Notes: generated by a model from the letters alone, not told the origin. 64,000 bases of DNA from Larus michahellis (GCF_964199755.1 NC_133910.1:7834501-7898500), one strand, 5' to 3'. Positions 1 to 12,070 are shown, counted from the stretch's first letter. Numbers and translations are program-made.

Positions 1-12
1 GCTTTCCTACAG

Positions 13-130
13 ATGGTAGCAGTTAACTCTTCGAGTCCAATACCAGCATCAGCAGGGATGTGGGATGCCCAGGCAATGGGGGATGCTGGAGCCATTGGCG
101 ATTCCAGTGCAGAGAGCCTCTACGTTCAAG
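13..130 (+). CDS. MIGA2: MIGA2 coding exon a (first in window)
   Basis: Acceptor CTTTCCTACAG ends at 12 and donor GTAAAC starts at 131. It encodes a Ser/Ala-rich linker ending SAESLYVQ, leaving one base (phase 1) that joins the next exon to give QGMELFEEAL. The ATG at 13 is internal methionine, not the gene start. Confidence 0.9.
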
Positions 131-3100
131 GTAAACAAGCACAAGGGTAACATCACCCCGAGGGGGTTGTTTATCACTGTGAGAGCAAAATGAGGGTGTA
201 AATTAACATGGAACATTAGCAGCTCAATGTAGAGCTCTAATAGGAAGCTCTCTCCCATTCTTGACTTAAACTCGGTGACTTGTTAGTTATAAAAATCTCA
301 TCTTCTAAAGAAGCATTTCTCTGTTTTCTCAATGAATAATTTACTTCCAAAATACTGTTCTTTGAGCAACAGGCTCACCTTGTCTGGAGAACAGTATTTT
401 GGAAGTAACATGGTTGATGTTTTAGCCAGTTTGGGGATGTTCTCCTTTACTTCTAATCCAAATTAAACCGTATTTAAAAGGGAAAGAAATAGCATGCATT
501 TATTCTCTCTTATCAGCTGGGGAGAGGCTTCCCTCTGCGCTGGATTGGCTGAGTGAGCCAAGACTCGTGCTGTATCACTTTGTTCCTGAGTAGCGTGGGA
601 CTTCTCACAGCTTGTATTTGGTTGCATTGCCAGGCATGGAGCTGTTCGAGGAGGCCCTGCAGAAGTGGGAGCAGGCACTGACCATCAGGCAGAGGGACAG
701 TGTGAGTACCAGCACCCCCGTGCCCTGGGACAGCAAGAAACAGCAAGAGAGCATGTCTGAGAACATCCCAGAGGTAGGTCCCCACCTTTTCCCTTGCGTT
801 TGCCAGATGGGGAACATGCCGAAAGACCAGCCTGGGTGCTGGAAGCAGTAATTAGGAGGTTAAAAGAGGAGCAAATTAAGGGCAGAGCTGGGGCAGACTG
901 TTTAAAAGAGCTGTCTATATCTGTGGCTTCCTTATGCAATGCGAGTGGGTGTTTTTAATTTCTTTCTCTTTTTAATAAGTCTCGCCCCCTCATTCCCCAG
1001 CTTTTCTACCCACATTCCAACATCATGTCAGTCACTGTCATGCAAGTCCTCCAGCAGCAGTGGCTGCGGGAGGAAAAGGCTGTAACAAGTACAGCACTGG
1101 AGAGGAAGAAATAGCTTTTTACCAGGCAGTGTTGTGTGTGTAACTTTTCAAAGCGTTTGAAAGTGGAGGTCTTGGTGGTCACTATCGCTTCCTAGGAAGC
1201 AGAGGCCAGCTGCCTGCATGTATTAATGAGCAAAGTGAAGTGATAACTTGGTAGGAGCTAAGGATGCCCCTGCTCACTGAGCAGGTGGGTCAGGGAGGTG
1301 TGTAACTCGTTCTGCCTAAAGCTACAGAAACAAGAATTTTAGGACAACGCCTTGTTGTCTTGGACTTGAGGACTATGCAGGGAAGACCTCTGATAAGAGG
1401 AGATCCAAACTATACAGGCTCTGTGACAATCATGCAGCTAAAGAGAGCAGCTGTAGCTCAGGACTGTGAAAGGAGCTAAACTCCCAACTCTCCAGGAGTT
1501 CTCACTGGCAAAAAGTGTTCCCAGCCTCTTATAAATAGGGCCTGGAGGAGTAAGTATGTGGGATATTTGTCTTTTGTGCTGGATAATATTTACCCAAGTC
1601 AAATCTGGGTTCTTTTCTTGTTGACTGTCCTTGAAGAGTCCTGTAGTATTTCTAAAACTGACTTAAAAATGCTGATTCGTTATCAAAATAGATTTCGTGC
1701 TTCTTGTTAATGCTTCTGTCTTCTGGGTGAGATACTCATGCAGACACAGGGGTATGAAGGCAAGATGCTGTGTAAGTCTGATTTTTCTCCCTTTCTTTTT
1801 TTCTATCCTGCTGTGCTGCTTACAGCAAACTTTGCTTATGCCCAGCACCTTAATCCAAGGACTCTTACTCTGTTATCCAGTTCTGGATACTCTGTTATAT
1901 TCAACACAGGTTTTCTGATGTGATTCCCTCTTGAAATTAGGCTAAAGTCCCAAGTCAGGAGAATTAAGTGATCTGTAACTCATTAAAATACCTGTTTTTC
2001 TGGATGGCAGGTTAAAGTTCTTAAGTTCTTTCTTCCTTTTTTTAACAGGAAAACAAAAGTGTGAAGCTAAAAAGCCAGAGGGTTTTAATAGGCTGTGTAG
2101 AAGCTTCCCTCCCCTTGCGTTATTAGCTGCATTGTAGGATTAATGAGTCCTCTCTCTCTCTCTCTTTTTTTTTTTTTTTTTTAATCATTTAATCTGCAAA
2201 CTCTAAATCCCATTTTACTGAAAATTTCCTTCCATATTTGTTCTGTCAATCTGTCTCTGCTCAGCTGGCTAACTAAGGGTGGCTTTTATGTATGTTCAAG
2301 GAGGAGTCTCAGAAAAGGGAGTTTGCTGAGAAGCTGGAGGCCCTCTTGCACCGAGCCTACCACCTCCAGGAAGAGTTTGGGTCTTCGCTTCCGTCGGACA
2401 GCATGCTGCTGGATCTGGGTATGGGAGCTGGGTTAGAAATGCATTAGAAGGCCAATTTATTCTCTGATTTTTATGTCTCTTCTGTAAGCTAGGCAATGAA
2501 GTGGTCACAAAGCGCTGTTTCGGGGGGAGGGAGAGCACAGTGGCTAAGAGGAGTGGTAGTCCATAAACTCCCAACACATGCAGCGTCTTCGTCTCTTCCA
2601 GAGAAGACTTTAATGCTTCCATTGGCGGATGGGTCATTGCGGCTTCGGACAGATGATGAAGACAGCTCAGTTTCCGAGGACTCCTTCTTCTCTGCAGCAG
2701 AGGTGACTTAAGTTTCAGCTGTGGGTAGCAGTCCAGCTGCTTGGGGGGGAGCCACAAAGGCAGTGGAACCAAACACATCTTGGTAGAGGAAGATGATCCA
2801 ACATGGAGCAACAGCCCCAAGCTGGGTGGTTCATGATGGATGTTAGGAAAAGTTGCTTCATTAGGGGTATGGTGCAGCCCTTTCCAACCAGCATTTCCAT
2901 GTCATCTTCCTATCTACTCTAGAAAACATGCCATAACAGGTAGAAAAGTACTGTAAATCTAATGTAATGTGGCTTGGTTGTGTAAATTTTAGGGAATATT
3001 GAGCTGTGTCAGAGCTGAGACAGCTTTGAAACTGGTGGGAAAAGAAATATCTTTGCGTGAAATAATTGGAGCTGATAAAAGTTCGCTAGCTGAAGAAGGC

Positions 3101-6100
3101 ACATCTTGCTTGTGTGCAGTCTCTGAGTATTTGCAAATATTTAACGAGATCATTTTGTTCTTCCTGTGCCTCTTGCCACCTCTGCAGCTCTTTGACGCCC
3201 TCCACTTTGAGGAAATACCATTCCACCTCTCTAAGCCAGTAGCGGCCTATGAAGAAGCTCTGCAGCTGGTGAAAGAAGGGAAAGTTGCGTGCCGGACGCT
3301 GAGGTGAAGTCACAGCTGGAGTTTTGGGTCCTTGTGTCGAGGTTCCTTTGAACAGTGTGAACACATTATTTGCCTTTGAGCAGCCCTATAATGAGAATAA
3401 CCCTTTGGGGTCCGAAATTCTTAGCATCCTTCCTGCTGGTTCAGACTTCCCAGGGAACTAGCCCCAGATTTCAGGACATACATTAAGAAAGGTTAATTGT
3501 CCCAGGAAATTAGTAATGAGAAATGTGCCTGTTCTGTGTGTCTGGCTGGCATAGTCCTGTGCTGTGACAGCCTTTGCAGAGGTGCTCTGGTCCCCTAGGG
3601 TGCTGTGCAAAGGGAATGCAGTTGTTGCTTTCTCCTAGGCACAGACTGGAAATTATTTTTTTGGGGGGAACATAGTTAGGAACGCAGACATCAAGAGAGC
3701 TGAAATTTATGCAATCCTTCCCCTTTCCCTCTAGGACAGAGCTCCTTGGCTGCTACAGTGACCAGGATTTCCTTGCAAAGCTGCATTGCGTCAGGCAGGC
3801 CTTCCAGGTGAGAACGGCTCGAGGCTCCCAGGTTCCTGCGGTGCGTTGCTGCCAGCAGCACATTCTCCTCTGCCTGCACAGGGGTGAAGTCTTTGCCCCT
3901 CTAGAGCAAGTAAAAGCAGAAGCAGTAGCATCCCAAGTTCCCCTTGCTTAACTCTGTAATCCCGTCCTGATGGATTTGATGTGGAGAGGGAGAGGATCCC
4001 CTGGTCCCCGTGCCCCACTTGAGCGGTGGTTACACAGCCAGTGACACTGGTTTAGTTCTGGGAAGTTAAAGTTTGTGAATTTCCGAGGTGCCTAGAAGCT
4101 GCTACTCCCATTTAAGAGCTTTTCACAGGGCTGGAGTCAAACCTCTGAGGTAGGGGAGTAAGGTTTCCTTCTCCTTACCGCAGTCCTCTTCCTGGCAAGG
4201 TACGTCTACAGCCTGAGCAGCAGCTTTTGTGCCCTGGCCCCACTGCAGCTCCTGTGCCTCTGTTCTTGCCAATTTCAGTCTTTCAGCCTAATTTTAAACT
4301 TGCTTCCTGGAGAGAGCAGTTTTCTTTTCTAGTCTCCAGCTTATTAAAGGTTAATGATACTGGCGTATGCAGTATTGCACTGCTTTGTGTCCTGTCCTTT
4401 TTTCTCCCAACTCAGAATTTGTGTGGGTGTAGGTGCTCACAGGAGATTTCTTGTGTTCCCTTGCAGGAGCTGCTGGAGGATGAAAGCAATCAACTGTTTT
4501 TTGGGGAGGTTGGGAAGCAAATGGTGATAGGACTGATGACAAAAGCTGAAAAGGTAGGAAGTTTGTATAAGAACTGAGCTGTGACTTGAGCACAGGGACA
4601 CTTGTTCCTCCATTCCAACCCAGAGTTTGTCCAGTGTGTTGGAAGACGAAAACTTCATCATGGTGACTATTGTGAGCAATAAAGCACAGGCATTTTTAAT
4701 CTAGTTTAAACAAAGTATCTTGAAAGATCCTCTCTGTGCATCTCCTGTCCACAGTTTGATGCTCTGCCTCACTGGAATGAACTGAGGGTACAGGCTGTGC
4801 ATCAGCGATGGCATCGTCCCAAGGAATACAGGAAAGGGAAAACATCATCAAACCTTTGCATCAACGATGTAACAGTTTTCAGATCACTGGTTTAGTCACT
4901 GGTCATCCCCTGAACAGGGAGATGGTTGCTTGCACAGCATTAGTCCTTTAGTTGGCTCACTTTGCATACAGATGTCTCTAGCTACTTCCCTGAAGAAAGC
5001 GGAGCAACGTAGGTGCTTTGAGTCACAGCTGAGCCTGGGGCCATCCGTGCCTCCTAGAAATAAATTCTCTCTTTCTGCACAAAGAGTGTTTTGGCTAAAA
5101 ACTTCAGCCAGCCACATGCATCGATGGTGATGTTAGCTCAAAATTGAGTAGTCAAACTTTGGTGAAATGTGCCCACGGCTGTTGTACCTTCTGAAGTGTT
5201 TTGTTTCTCTACTCTCCTAGAATCCCAAAGCTTTTCTGGAAAGCTATGAGGAGATGCTGCGTTATGCACTGAAACAGGAGACCTGGCCAACCACTCAGCA
5301 GGAGCTGGAGGGAAGAGGGGTTGGTAAAGACATTCTCTCTACAAAGTCACAGAGTAGTTGGAAGATAATGGATATGTAGGAACTGCCCAGGAGTAAAAGA
5401 ACTGCTGATGAAATATTATTTTGCAATTGTACATTATGTTCTTCAGCTCATTACATTTTATTGCTTCAAACCAAAAGAGTAAAGTCCATCTCTTTTTTTT
5501 TTTTATTTTTATTTTTTAACCTGTTTCCTTTACAGACTGTTCTCTCTCTGACAGGTGGTGTGCATGAGTTTCTTTGATATCGTGCTGGACTTCATCCTCA
5601 TGGATGCTTTTGAGGATCTGGAGAACCCGCCCTCCTCCGTGCTGGCTGTGCTGCGCAACCGATGGCTCTCCGACAGCTTCAAGGAGACGGTGCGTTAAGC
5701 AGGCAGTCCTTGCACTGAGCATGAGATCTCAGTGCCAAGGCTAGGGAAGAGTATAGCCTCATCTGTCCTGGCTGAATTTTCTCTTTAGAAATACCATGCT
5801 TTCCTGAAGTTCTAAACAACAGTCTTCTGGTACATGTAAATTGTTTACAGGAAAGCTTTCCTTAGTTTGAAAGCATCTGGTTGGCTCCAATAGACTTATT
5901 TCCCTAGCGGCCTTTATCAGTGATGCCATGGAGATGTTAAAAGATGACAATGCATATTTTCATGAATGAGAGGAAGAGGATCAAAATGTAGGGAAAAACA
6001 CGTGGGTTTTTTGCACCTGGCCATTCATTCTGGTGGTACCTCAGCAGATACTGTTGCTCAAATTGCAGCGCTTTCCTCTAGTCCTGGCCCCCAGCTGCAT

Positions 6101-8384
6101 ATTTAAGACTGATTAGTTTCATAGATTGAGAAGATGATGGTTGGGAGGCACCTTTTAACAGCTCTCTGCTTACAGCCTGCGTTCTAGGGTGTTCGGCAGC
6201 TATTAGCGATCTTCAAAAACACTTTGGCTTTTCTGGAATGGATCTGGAGCAGCCAAATCTGCCAAATCGGCCAAATCTGTTCGATTTTTGTCACTAATTT
6301 TAGAGTTGTTGGCACAAAAAGGGCCACTGCTTTGATATTTTGATGGCTATATATTCGTAAACTGTTTTTTTTTTTATTAAAAGTAATCCCAGGTACTAAT
6401 GGGCTCTCTCTGTTAATCATAGGCCCTGGCAACTGCCTGCTGGTCAGTTCTGAAAGCAAAAAGGAGGCTTCTGATGGTAAGCAAAATTAATTAAAAGGGA
6501 AGGAATCTAATGTGTTTGAAGCTGAAAAGTTAACACCTAGATCTTGACAAAATACGAAATCTAAGTGGTTTAAGACTGAACTGAATCACATTCCTTGTAA
6601 TGCTTTAGAGCGCTGGGGTCCTGCCGTCATTGCTCCCGTGCCATGCCAGTGTTTTACTGAATGAATCTGAGTTTATTCTCCCTTTTTCTAAATGTGAGGA
6701 TTCAAAAGCTGACATTGCCTGTTTGGTATTCCCTCTCGTTGCTCACAATACCGTAGGAATGGTCACAGACACCAAGCAACAAGGGGCTGCTCCTGAATTG
6801 TAGCTTTGCTGCTGGGAGTGCACTGAATGGCTCAGGCGCTTCTCAGCTTCCCAGCGCTGACTGCTGACCAGCTGTTACTTGATGTATTTCCCTTAAATCT
6901 GTGGCTTTCTAAAGTGTCACTGCCGATGAGTTCATGGACCTGGGGAACAGGAAGCCGCAACTTCACAACCCCAGTTCTGCCACAGGGTCTGTGGCCTCTG
7001 GCAGGTTTTCAGCTCCTATCCCACAACCAGCCGGTACGACTGGGTTTGCCTCGTGAGATGGCTCAAAGAGAAGTGAGGGCGTTGGAAGCTGGATTGGTGC
7101 TGTCATGCACTAGCTCTGTCTTGGGTATTTGCATGCCCTTTCCTGGCTTGGTCCGGAGATTATAAATAGGGTCTATAAAGACTGCTGGATGGTTGCCTTC
7201 CATTTTCTTCTATTTATTTTCCTCCTCAAATAGTCCTTTAGAAACACAAAGATAGAAAGCTATAGTCATTCTTCAAGGGATCTGAAATATCAGTGTAATT
7301 CTGCAGGAAGAGATGGTCTTAAGTAGCTCTTAACTTCAGTTACTGAAGCACGGTGCTTTCTGGTAGCTGATAGGAATAAGCTGCTAATTCTGTCTGAGAG
7401 CTAAGACACCAACCAGTTCTTCCCTTCCCTGTGGCAGGTACCAGATGGCTTTATCTCTCATTTCTACTCCGTATCGGAGCATGTCAGTCCTGTTCTAGCC
7501 TTTGGTTTTCTGGGGCCCAAGCAGCATCTATCTGAAGTCTGCAGTTTCTTCAAGGTAAGGTGGCTTTTCTGTACCTGATCTGTGTGGGACTCCTGCTGTC
7601 TTCTGGCTTAAAGCTGCAGATGTGTGCTTTTGATGGCTGACATGGCATTAAGAAACTTGGCTGTAATCAAAAGCCTTCTAAAAATCACTGGGTTTTGAGA
7701 TGCAGATTGCTGAATTCAGAATGATAAGAATTCCCAGCACAAATTACCATAGCTGATAGGAAATGTGTGTGATGAGATCAATTTATATCATGAATGTTGG
7801 AAAAGATTATGGGTGCATATGCTGAAAGAATACGTTGTCTAAGAGTACATGGGGATCTTACAAGTTATTTGACCTTAAAGCCTAAATCCTCTTGTTCTTG
7901 TAGATAATATCATGAGAAGCTTTGTTGCATTCATTAAATATTTGCATGGGTATTGCCACGGACGTCAGCATGGCTTTCCTAACTTCAGGGGTTCTGCTGT
8001 CTTGTTTCAGAGGCATGAGGGGATCTAAACACAAAAGTAACATCCAGCCTAAAGCAGATCTTTGCTTGGATGGCAGACATGCAAAATGCCTTACAGGGTT
8101 TTCTGCTTGCTGCAGTCCAGGCAGCTGGTATTGGCAGGTGGGAGGAGGTCTCCTTACTGTAAACCTTCCTTTTGTCTTTGTAGCACCAGATAGTACAATA
8201 TCTGAAGGACATGTTTGATTTGGACAACGTGAGATACACAACGGTGCAGTCGCTGGCAGAAGATATTCTGCAGCTGTCGCGGCGGCGCAGTGAGATCCTC
8301 TTGGGATATCTGGGCACTGAGACTTCCCCGGAGATGAACGGCACGCTTCCTGGTGAAAACGAGCCACTGAAGGAGCTCATCTGA
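13..8384 (+). CDS. MIGA2: Mitoguardin-2 (MIGA2/FAM73B), 5'-truncated by the window edge
   Basis: Coding exons: 13-130, 634-773, 2301-2418, 2602-2702, 3188-3303, 3735-3807, 4467-4553, 5221-5319, 5555-5689, 6423-6476, 7438-7554, 8184-8384 (stop TGA 8382-8384). They join in phase into 452 residues; the human protein is 593 aa, so about 140 N-terminal residues, including the outer-membrane anchor, lie upstream. Family knowledge: mitoguardins sit in the mitochondrial outer membrane, promote fusion through MitoPLD, and MIGA2 tethers mitochondria to ER and lipid droplets by binding VAP proteins. Seen here: a coiled segment (FEEALQKWEQAL), an acidic FFAT-like stretch (EDSFFSAAE) and the conserved C-terminal domain with CYSDQDFLAKLHCVRQAF and VVCMSFFDIVLDFILMDAFE. 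All introns are GT-AG. Identification is certain; the exact start is outside the window. Confidence 0.96.
341..408. repeat. Perfect 21-bp inverted repeat with 26-nt loop
   Basis: Arm 341-361 is the exact reverse complement of arm 388-408. G-U pairs in the RNA (362:387, 363:386, 364:385) would extend the stem to 24 bp. It lies in the MIGA2 intron between 130 and 634. No target-site duplication is visible. Confidence 0.9.
634..773 (+). CDS. MIGA2: MIGA2 coding exon b
   Basis: Encodes the conserved GMELFEEALQKWEQALTI segment, predicted helical, followed by a variable Ser/Thr/Pro linker ending ENIPE. Donor GTAGGT; ends in phase 0. Confidence 0.95.
2150..2182. repeat. (TC)n then poly-T microsatellite
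   Basis: About eight TC units followed by roughly 17 T residues in a MIGA2 intron, upstream of the exon at 2301. Likely length-variable. Confidence 0.8.
2301..2418 (+). CDS. MIGA2: MIGA2 coding exon c
   Basis: Encodes EFAEKLEALLHRAYHLQEEF, a conserved amphipathic helix, ending SMLLDL plus one base. The acceptor (TATGTTCAAG) has a poor pyrimidine tract, but the reading phase and homology fix it. Confidence 0.93.
2602..2702 (+). CDS. MIGA2: MIGA2 coding exon d with FFAT-like motif
   Basis: Encodes KTLMLPLADGSLRLRTDDED and then SSVSEDSFFSAAE. The last nine residues fit a phospho-FFAT motif (acidic tract, two Phe, Ser where the core Asp usually is, Ala, Glu), the VAP-binding element described for MIGA2. 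The motif ends exactly at the splice donor. Confidence 0.95.
3188..3303 (+). CDS. MIGA2: MIGA2 coding exon e
   Basis: Begins LFDALHFEEIPFHLSKPVAA and continues YEEALQLVKEGKVACRTL; ends in phase 2. Acceptor TTGCCACCTCTGCAG is strong. Confidence 0.95.
3735..3807 (+). CDS. MIGA2: MIGA2 coding exon f
   Basis: Short 73-bp exon encoding TELLGCYSDQDFLAKLHCVR and QAFQ, nearly identical to mammalian MIGA2. Start of the conserved C-terminal domain. Confidence 0.96.
4467..4553 (+). CDS. MIGA2: MIGA2 coding exon g
   Basis: Encodes ELLEDESNQLFFGEVGKQMV and IGLMTKAEK. Phase 0 at both ends. Confidence 0.96.
5221..5319 (+). CDS. MIGA2: MIGA2 coding exon h
   Basis: Encodes NPKAFLESYEEMLRYALKQE and TWPTTQQELEGRG. 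The donor is GTTGGT, a weak match to the consensus; a better-looking GTAAAG four bases downstream (5324) would shift the frame into the next exon, so homology favours 5319 as the end. Confidence 0.88.
5555..5689 (+). CDS. MIGA2: MIGA2 coding exon i
   Basis: Encodes VVCMSFFDIVLDFILMDAFE and DLENPPSSVLAVLRNRWLSD, the most conserved block of the mitoguardin C-terminal domain. Phase 0 at both ends. Confidence 0.97.
6118..6165 (-). mobile_element. Possible old CR1 3' end, antisense
   Basis: TCATAGATTGAG..ATGGTTGGGAGGCACCTTTTAA resembles the reverse complement of the avian CR1 terminus. Heavily diverged; a repeat-library search is required. Confidence 0.3.
6423..6476 (+). CDS. MIGA2: MIGA2 coding exon j
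   Basis: 54-bp exon encoding ALATACWSVLKAKRRLLM; phase 0 at both ends, so skipping would preserve the frame. Confidence 0.95.
7438..7554 (+). CDS. MIGA2: MIGA2 coding exon k
   Basis: Encodes VPDGFISHFYSVSEHVSPVL and AFGFLGPKQHLSEVCSFFK. Donor GTAAGG. Confidence 0.96.
8184..8384 (+). CDS. MIGA2: MIGA2 last coding exon
   Basis: Encodes HQIVQYLRDMF-like sequence (here HQIVQYLKDMFDLDNVRY) followed by LSRRRSEILLGYLG and a variable tail ending LKELI before TGA at 8382-8384. Confidence 0.96.
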   Translation, partial: HQIVQYLKDMFDLDNVRYTTVQSLAEDILQLSRRRSEILLGYLGTETSPEMNGTLPGENEPLKELI

Positions 8385-11300
8385 TGTCAATCAGGGGAGG
8401 AAAACAGTTTTGTACAAGGACCTTTTTCCTCCCAGAGATGGATAAAACTACCTGCAATGCTCAGTGGTGGCAGCAAGACTTATTTCAACACACAGCAACC
8501 TGGTGGGACCTTCTGCTTTTTGTAGCCAGTAGTGTTTGCTGGGATGGATCCAGGACCACTTGCCAGCTTATGGTTTGAATTTCTTCTTTGTTCCACCTTC
8601 CTGTTCTTTTTATTATTATTACTTTTAATGTGTCATATAAACCACAAACTGCCTGGGCCCAGATTTTTGCCCGATTCCTTTGAATAGGGCAAGATATGTA
8701 CCCGTTTCACCTGTGTGTTTTCTGGGAGATGATCCCTGATGTTTACGGTTGTGTGTGGGAGCAGGAACATCATTGGTAAATTCTCCACTTAGCCCATAGC
8801 TTCTCAAGGAGGCTTTGTTTGCTTTGGGTTTTTTATTATCGTTCTTTCTCTGCTGTGTTTCTACAGACATTACTGCTGATTTTACCTTATGTGTTTTAAC
8901 ACATGCAATGTGACTAGCAAAGATTTCTTTCCCAGGGAGGAAGAAATACTTCTGTAAAGCACTGAAGTAAAATGCAGACTTTTGTAACCAGTCTGAAGCT
9001 CTAAAGAAGTTGGTCTGTTCCCTCTGTGTTGCTGCTCTTTGCAGGCCAGATGATGGGCTCTGTGCCATGGTCGTCCTCGCTTAGGAGATTGCTGAGGTCT
9101 ACGTTTGCCCCTAAGGCAAGCTAGCGTGAGGAGGGGGTGGACTTGCATCCTGCCTCTGCATGCACAAAGTCTTTAACATCCATCAAAGTGCCTTGCTGTA
9201 TTTCAGAATGAGCCAGCAGCAGTTTTCGCTGGGCAGGAGGTGTGGGGTGTACGAAAGCAGAGGGAACCGGTGTAGCGTGGTGCCTGTTCCTATTGTGCAC
9301 AAGGCAGTATGAGGTGCAGATGTTGGATGTGGTGTACGAAAGGGGTTATGTGTGCTGGATAGCTGAGATCAAGCTGCTAGAGAGGAAACAAGTCTTTCGC
9401 CGATCCTAAGAAACACAGCATAGTTTTGGGTATAGATCAAACGCATGGGTATGTATGTTTTTTGTAGTGCTGGGATGGGCTCTTCTCAAATGATGTGATC
9501 CTGACTGCGCAGCCGGCACCTGAAATCTGGCTGCTCTGGGACACGTGCTGAGTTGGATACCAGTGTAAGCAGTGGAGTGTGCCGGACTTGAGGCGGTCCT
9601 GGCTTTTGTGTGAGGTTTGCAGTGATTTGCCAAGTCCTCTGTGAGTGCAATGCCACGGATGAAGGCTGAGGGTCCAGCCTGTCCTTTCTTCTGTTTCAGT
9701 CCACATATGGCTCCAAGTCCCAGCTTCAGAATGTGCAGGTCTGCAGGGAGAAGAAAATGGGAACTTTCACAAAAACACAGGCTTCACTGTTTTTTCTCCA
9801 GACTGATTGGTTATCCCTTGTGTCTGTTCCAGGTAAAAGGCATAAGTCTTATCTAGCCATATTTTTGCAAGGGAAAAATAAAAGTAAGAATCTGGAGTTT
9901 TCATAGGGGTGGAAAGTCAGTGCACAGGCTTGGAGAATACAAATGTCTTCTTTCTTCCTCATCAGATATCTAATGTGGATTCTGCTGGTAAAAGCAGGAA
10001 GGAAGTAAGCAGGGAAAAAGTAAACAAGAGGATGTAAAAGGAGTAGATAAATGCTCCTGAGGTGCTTGCAAGAGGGTAAGTGTAGAGCACGTAACATCTG
10101 TTGCTCTGTAAGCACATCAGACTGATGTGGCTTATCCTGAAGAACAGATTAATGCAATAAACAAGGCAGTGCAGAGGCAGAAGCGAGGAGCAGCTGACCT
10201 GAGTGAGGCTGCATGAAATAAACTGTTATGAGAAGGATTTGAGAGAGAGCAGTTGAAACTAGGAAAGGTCTCTGAGGTGCCTTGCTCCTGGCAGGATGCA
10301 GTGAGAGAAGAAACAGAGGATGCTGTATTAGCATGACACACCTGCTATACGTAAACTGTGATTTAAAAGTACGTTACATTCTGAAAGCAAGTTACTTTGC
10401 CAAAAAAAATGTTTATAGTGCTTTGTGCTCTTGTATGGCTGGTTTAGAAGAAAGAGTAACTTCAGTAGCTTTGTATAGTGGTTAAAATGATGCTAAAATG
10501 TGAAGATTAATGTAATAAGATGGACTGTAATTCTAAACAATCAATGCTGTTAATTTCAGATTTTTAGAGTTGTTTTATGTGTATTTATTTAGTACTTTGA
10601 GTGTCTTTTGGCCTCAGTGCTTGGGGCAGCCTGCCTACTTTGTGTACAGACAAGAACACTGGCTGCTGACTTTGGTCTTTTCGCATCCTTGCGGGAGAGG
10701 ATACTGAAACGGGATCCCCATGAAGCAAACACTAACTTGCACTGTGGCTTTTTAAGCTAAGAACTTGTAAATTCCTAGTCAATCAAATGGAAGAAAGATA
10801 GTTTTATTACAGCTTTATGCTTTTCCTTAGCCCTTATTGCAAATAGGGTATGCTGCCCTCCCAGTGAAGGTAAAGAGGGATCTTCCTCAAGAACAGCCGT
10901 AGCTTCTTAAAGGTTGAGTTCTCCCCCTCTGCCCAGCGACACTAACTTGCTCCTGCACAAGCCAAGGATGTCTGCTGAGAAAAACTGATTTTCTATTTAC
11001 TGGGGACGTTGTTAAACTTCTCTTTGCCCCGCTCCTCCCTGCTATTTCATTGCTGCACTTTCTCCCTCCCCAATCCCAGTGTAGCTTGAGAGGAAAGGCA
11101 GAAGAAAGGTGTTTGCAGCCTCTGAAGGGTACTGTTCGGATCAGCGGGCTCAGAGGAGCTGGTCCTGTGGAAGAAGCTCTCCCTGACCCACAGGGTGGTG
11201 GTCAGTGACCTGCTGCGTTCAGCTCCTTTAGCTGCAGCCACGAGCAGGGTCTCAGGCTGATCTCATCCAGGCATCTGTTTTTTAGGGTAGAGTAAAAGGG

Positions 11301-12070
11301 TTATGATGGAAACCACTCCTGCCCTCTGGCTTCATAAGAGATCACTAGAAAATCCTTCTTTCCCCAGCGTATTGTGTTTAGTAAAGGAAATTCTTCAGTA
11401 TTAGTAGCAGTTGAGATACGTATTTGGGTAGAATCTCTAGAGATAAGATATTTGCCTTTTTTATAATGAACCCTTATTCTCAAGGGGTTAAATCATTCTG
11501 GGCTGACACTTGCAAGATTTTAACACTGATGGGGATTTAAAGTGGCTTAGCAGCTATGAAGTAAAATCCTTCAATAGTTTCTGATGCTTAAACAGAATTT
11601 CAAATATGCATGACTTTCCGTTTTTATGTGGAGGTTGTAACAAGCTTCACCAGTGGCTGAAGTACATATTCAGTACTTTAGTTTGTATGTAGAGACTACA
11701 CCAAATGACTCTAGGACAGTCTTTATGATCTTTAAAGCACAAATACATTAATAAAAAAAAAAAAAGAGGAAAAATCTGCCTTGTTGTATCTACGGGATCG
11801 GTGTGGCTTTGAAGAGCATGATTTGTGCTGTCTCGTACAAGGAGGTAGGAAAGATAAGGATTTTACTTGCCCCTCTTCAGTAGAACATTCCTCTGCCATA
11901 TCTGAAACTAATGAATGTAAACTTGTGCCTATTTTTTTTCTTGATTTCCTAAAGGTGTAAAAATCTGTTCTTGTTTTGCTTCTTTCTTTGCAGATAATTT
12001 TTTTTTTTTAAATACTTTTAATCTTAGGATGTGGGCATTACAAGTCAAATAAAACTTTCCTTCATGATTG
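8385..12070 (+). other. MIGA2: Probable MIGA2 3'UTR and downstream spacer
   Basis: No coding exon is seen from 8385 to the DOLPP1 promoter. The best cleavage signal is AATAAA at 12048 followed by a GT-rich tract, which would give a 3.7-kb 3'UTR. Earlier AATAAA hexamers at about 9878, 10156, 10217 and 11750 could give shorter forms. The span is AT-rich with no recognisable repeat except homopolymers. Confidence 0.5.

Noticed and set aside
1529-1540. TATA-like TTATAAATAGGG inside a MIGA2 intron (similar one near 7160)
   Set aside because: No CpG content, start-site context or downstream first exon; chance AT-rich matches.
2296-2820. Minus-strand open frame of 174 codons
   Set aside because: Antisense shadow of two MIGA2 exons and the intron between them.
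5403-5450. TGATGAAA resembling a snoRNA C box in a MIGA2 intron
   Set aside because: No matching D box and terminal stem at a suitable distance.
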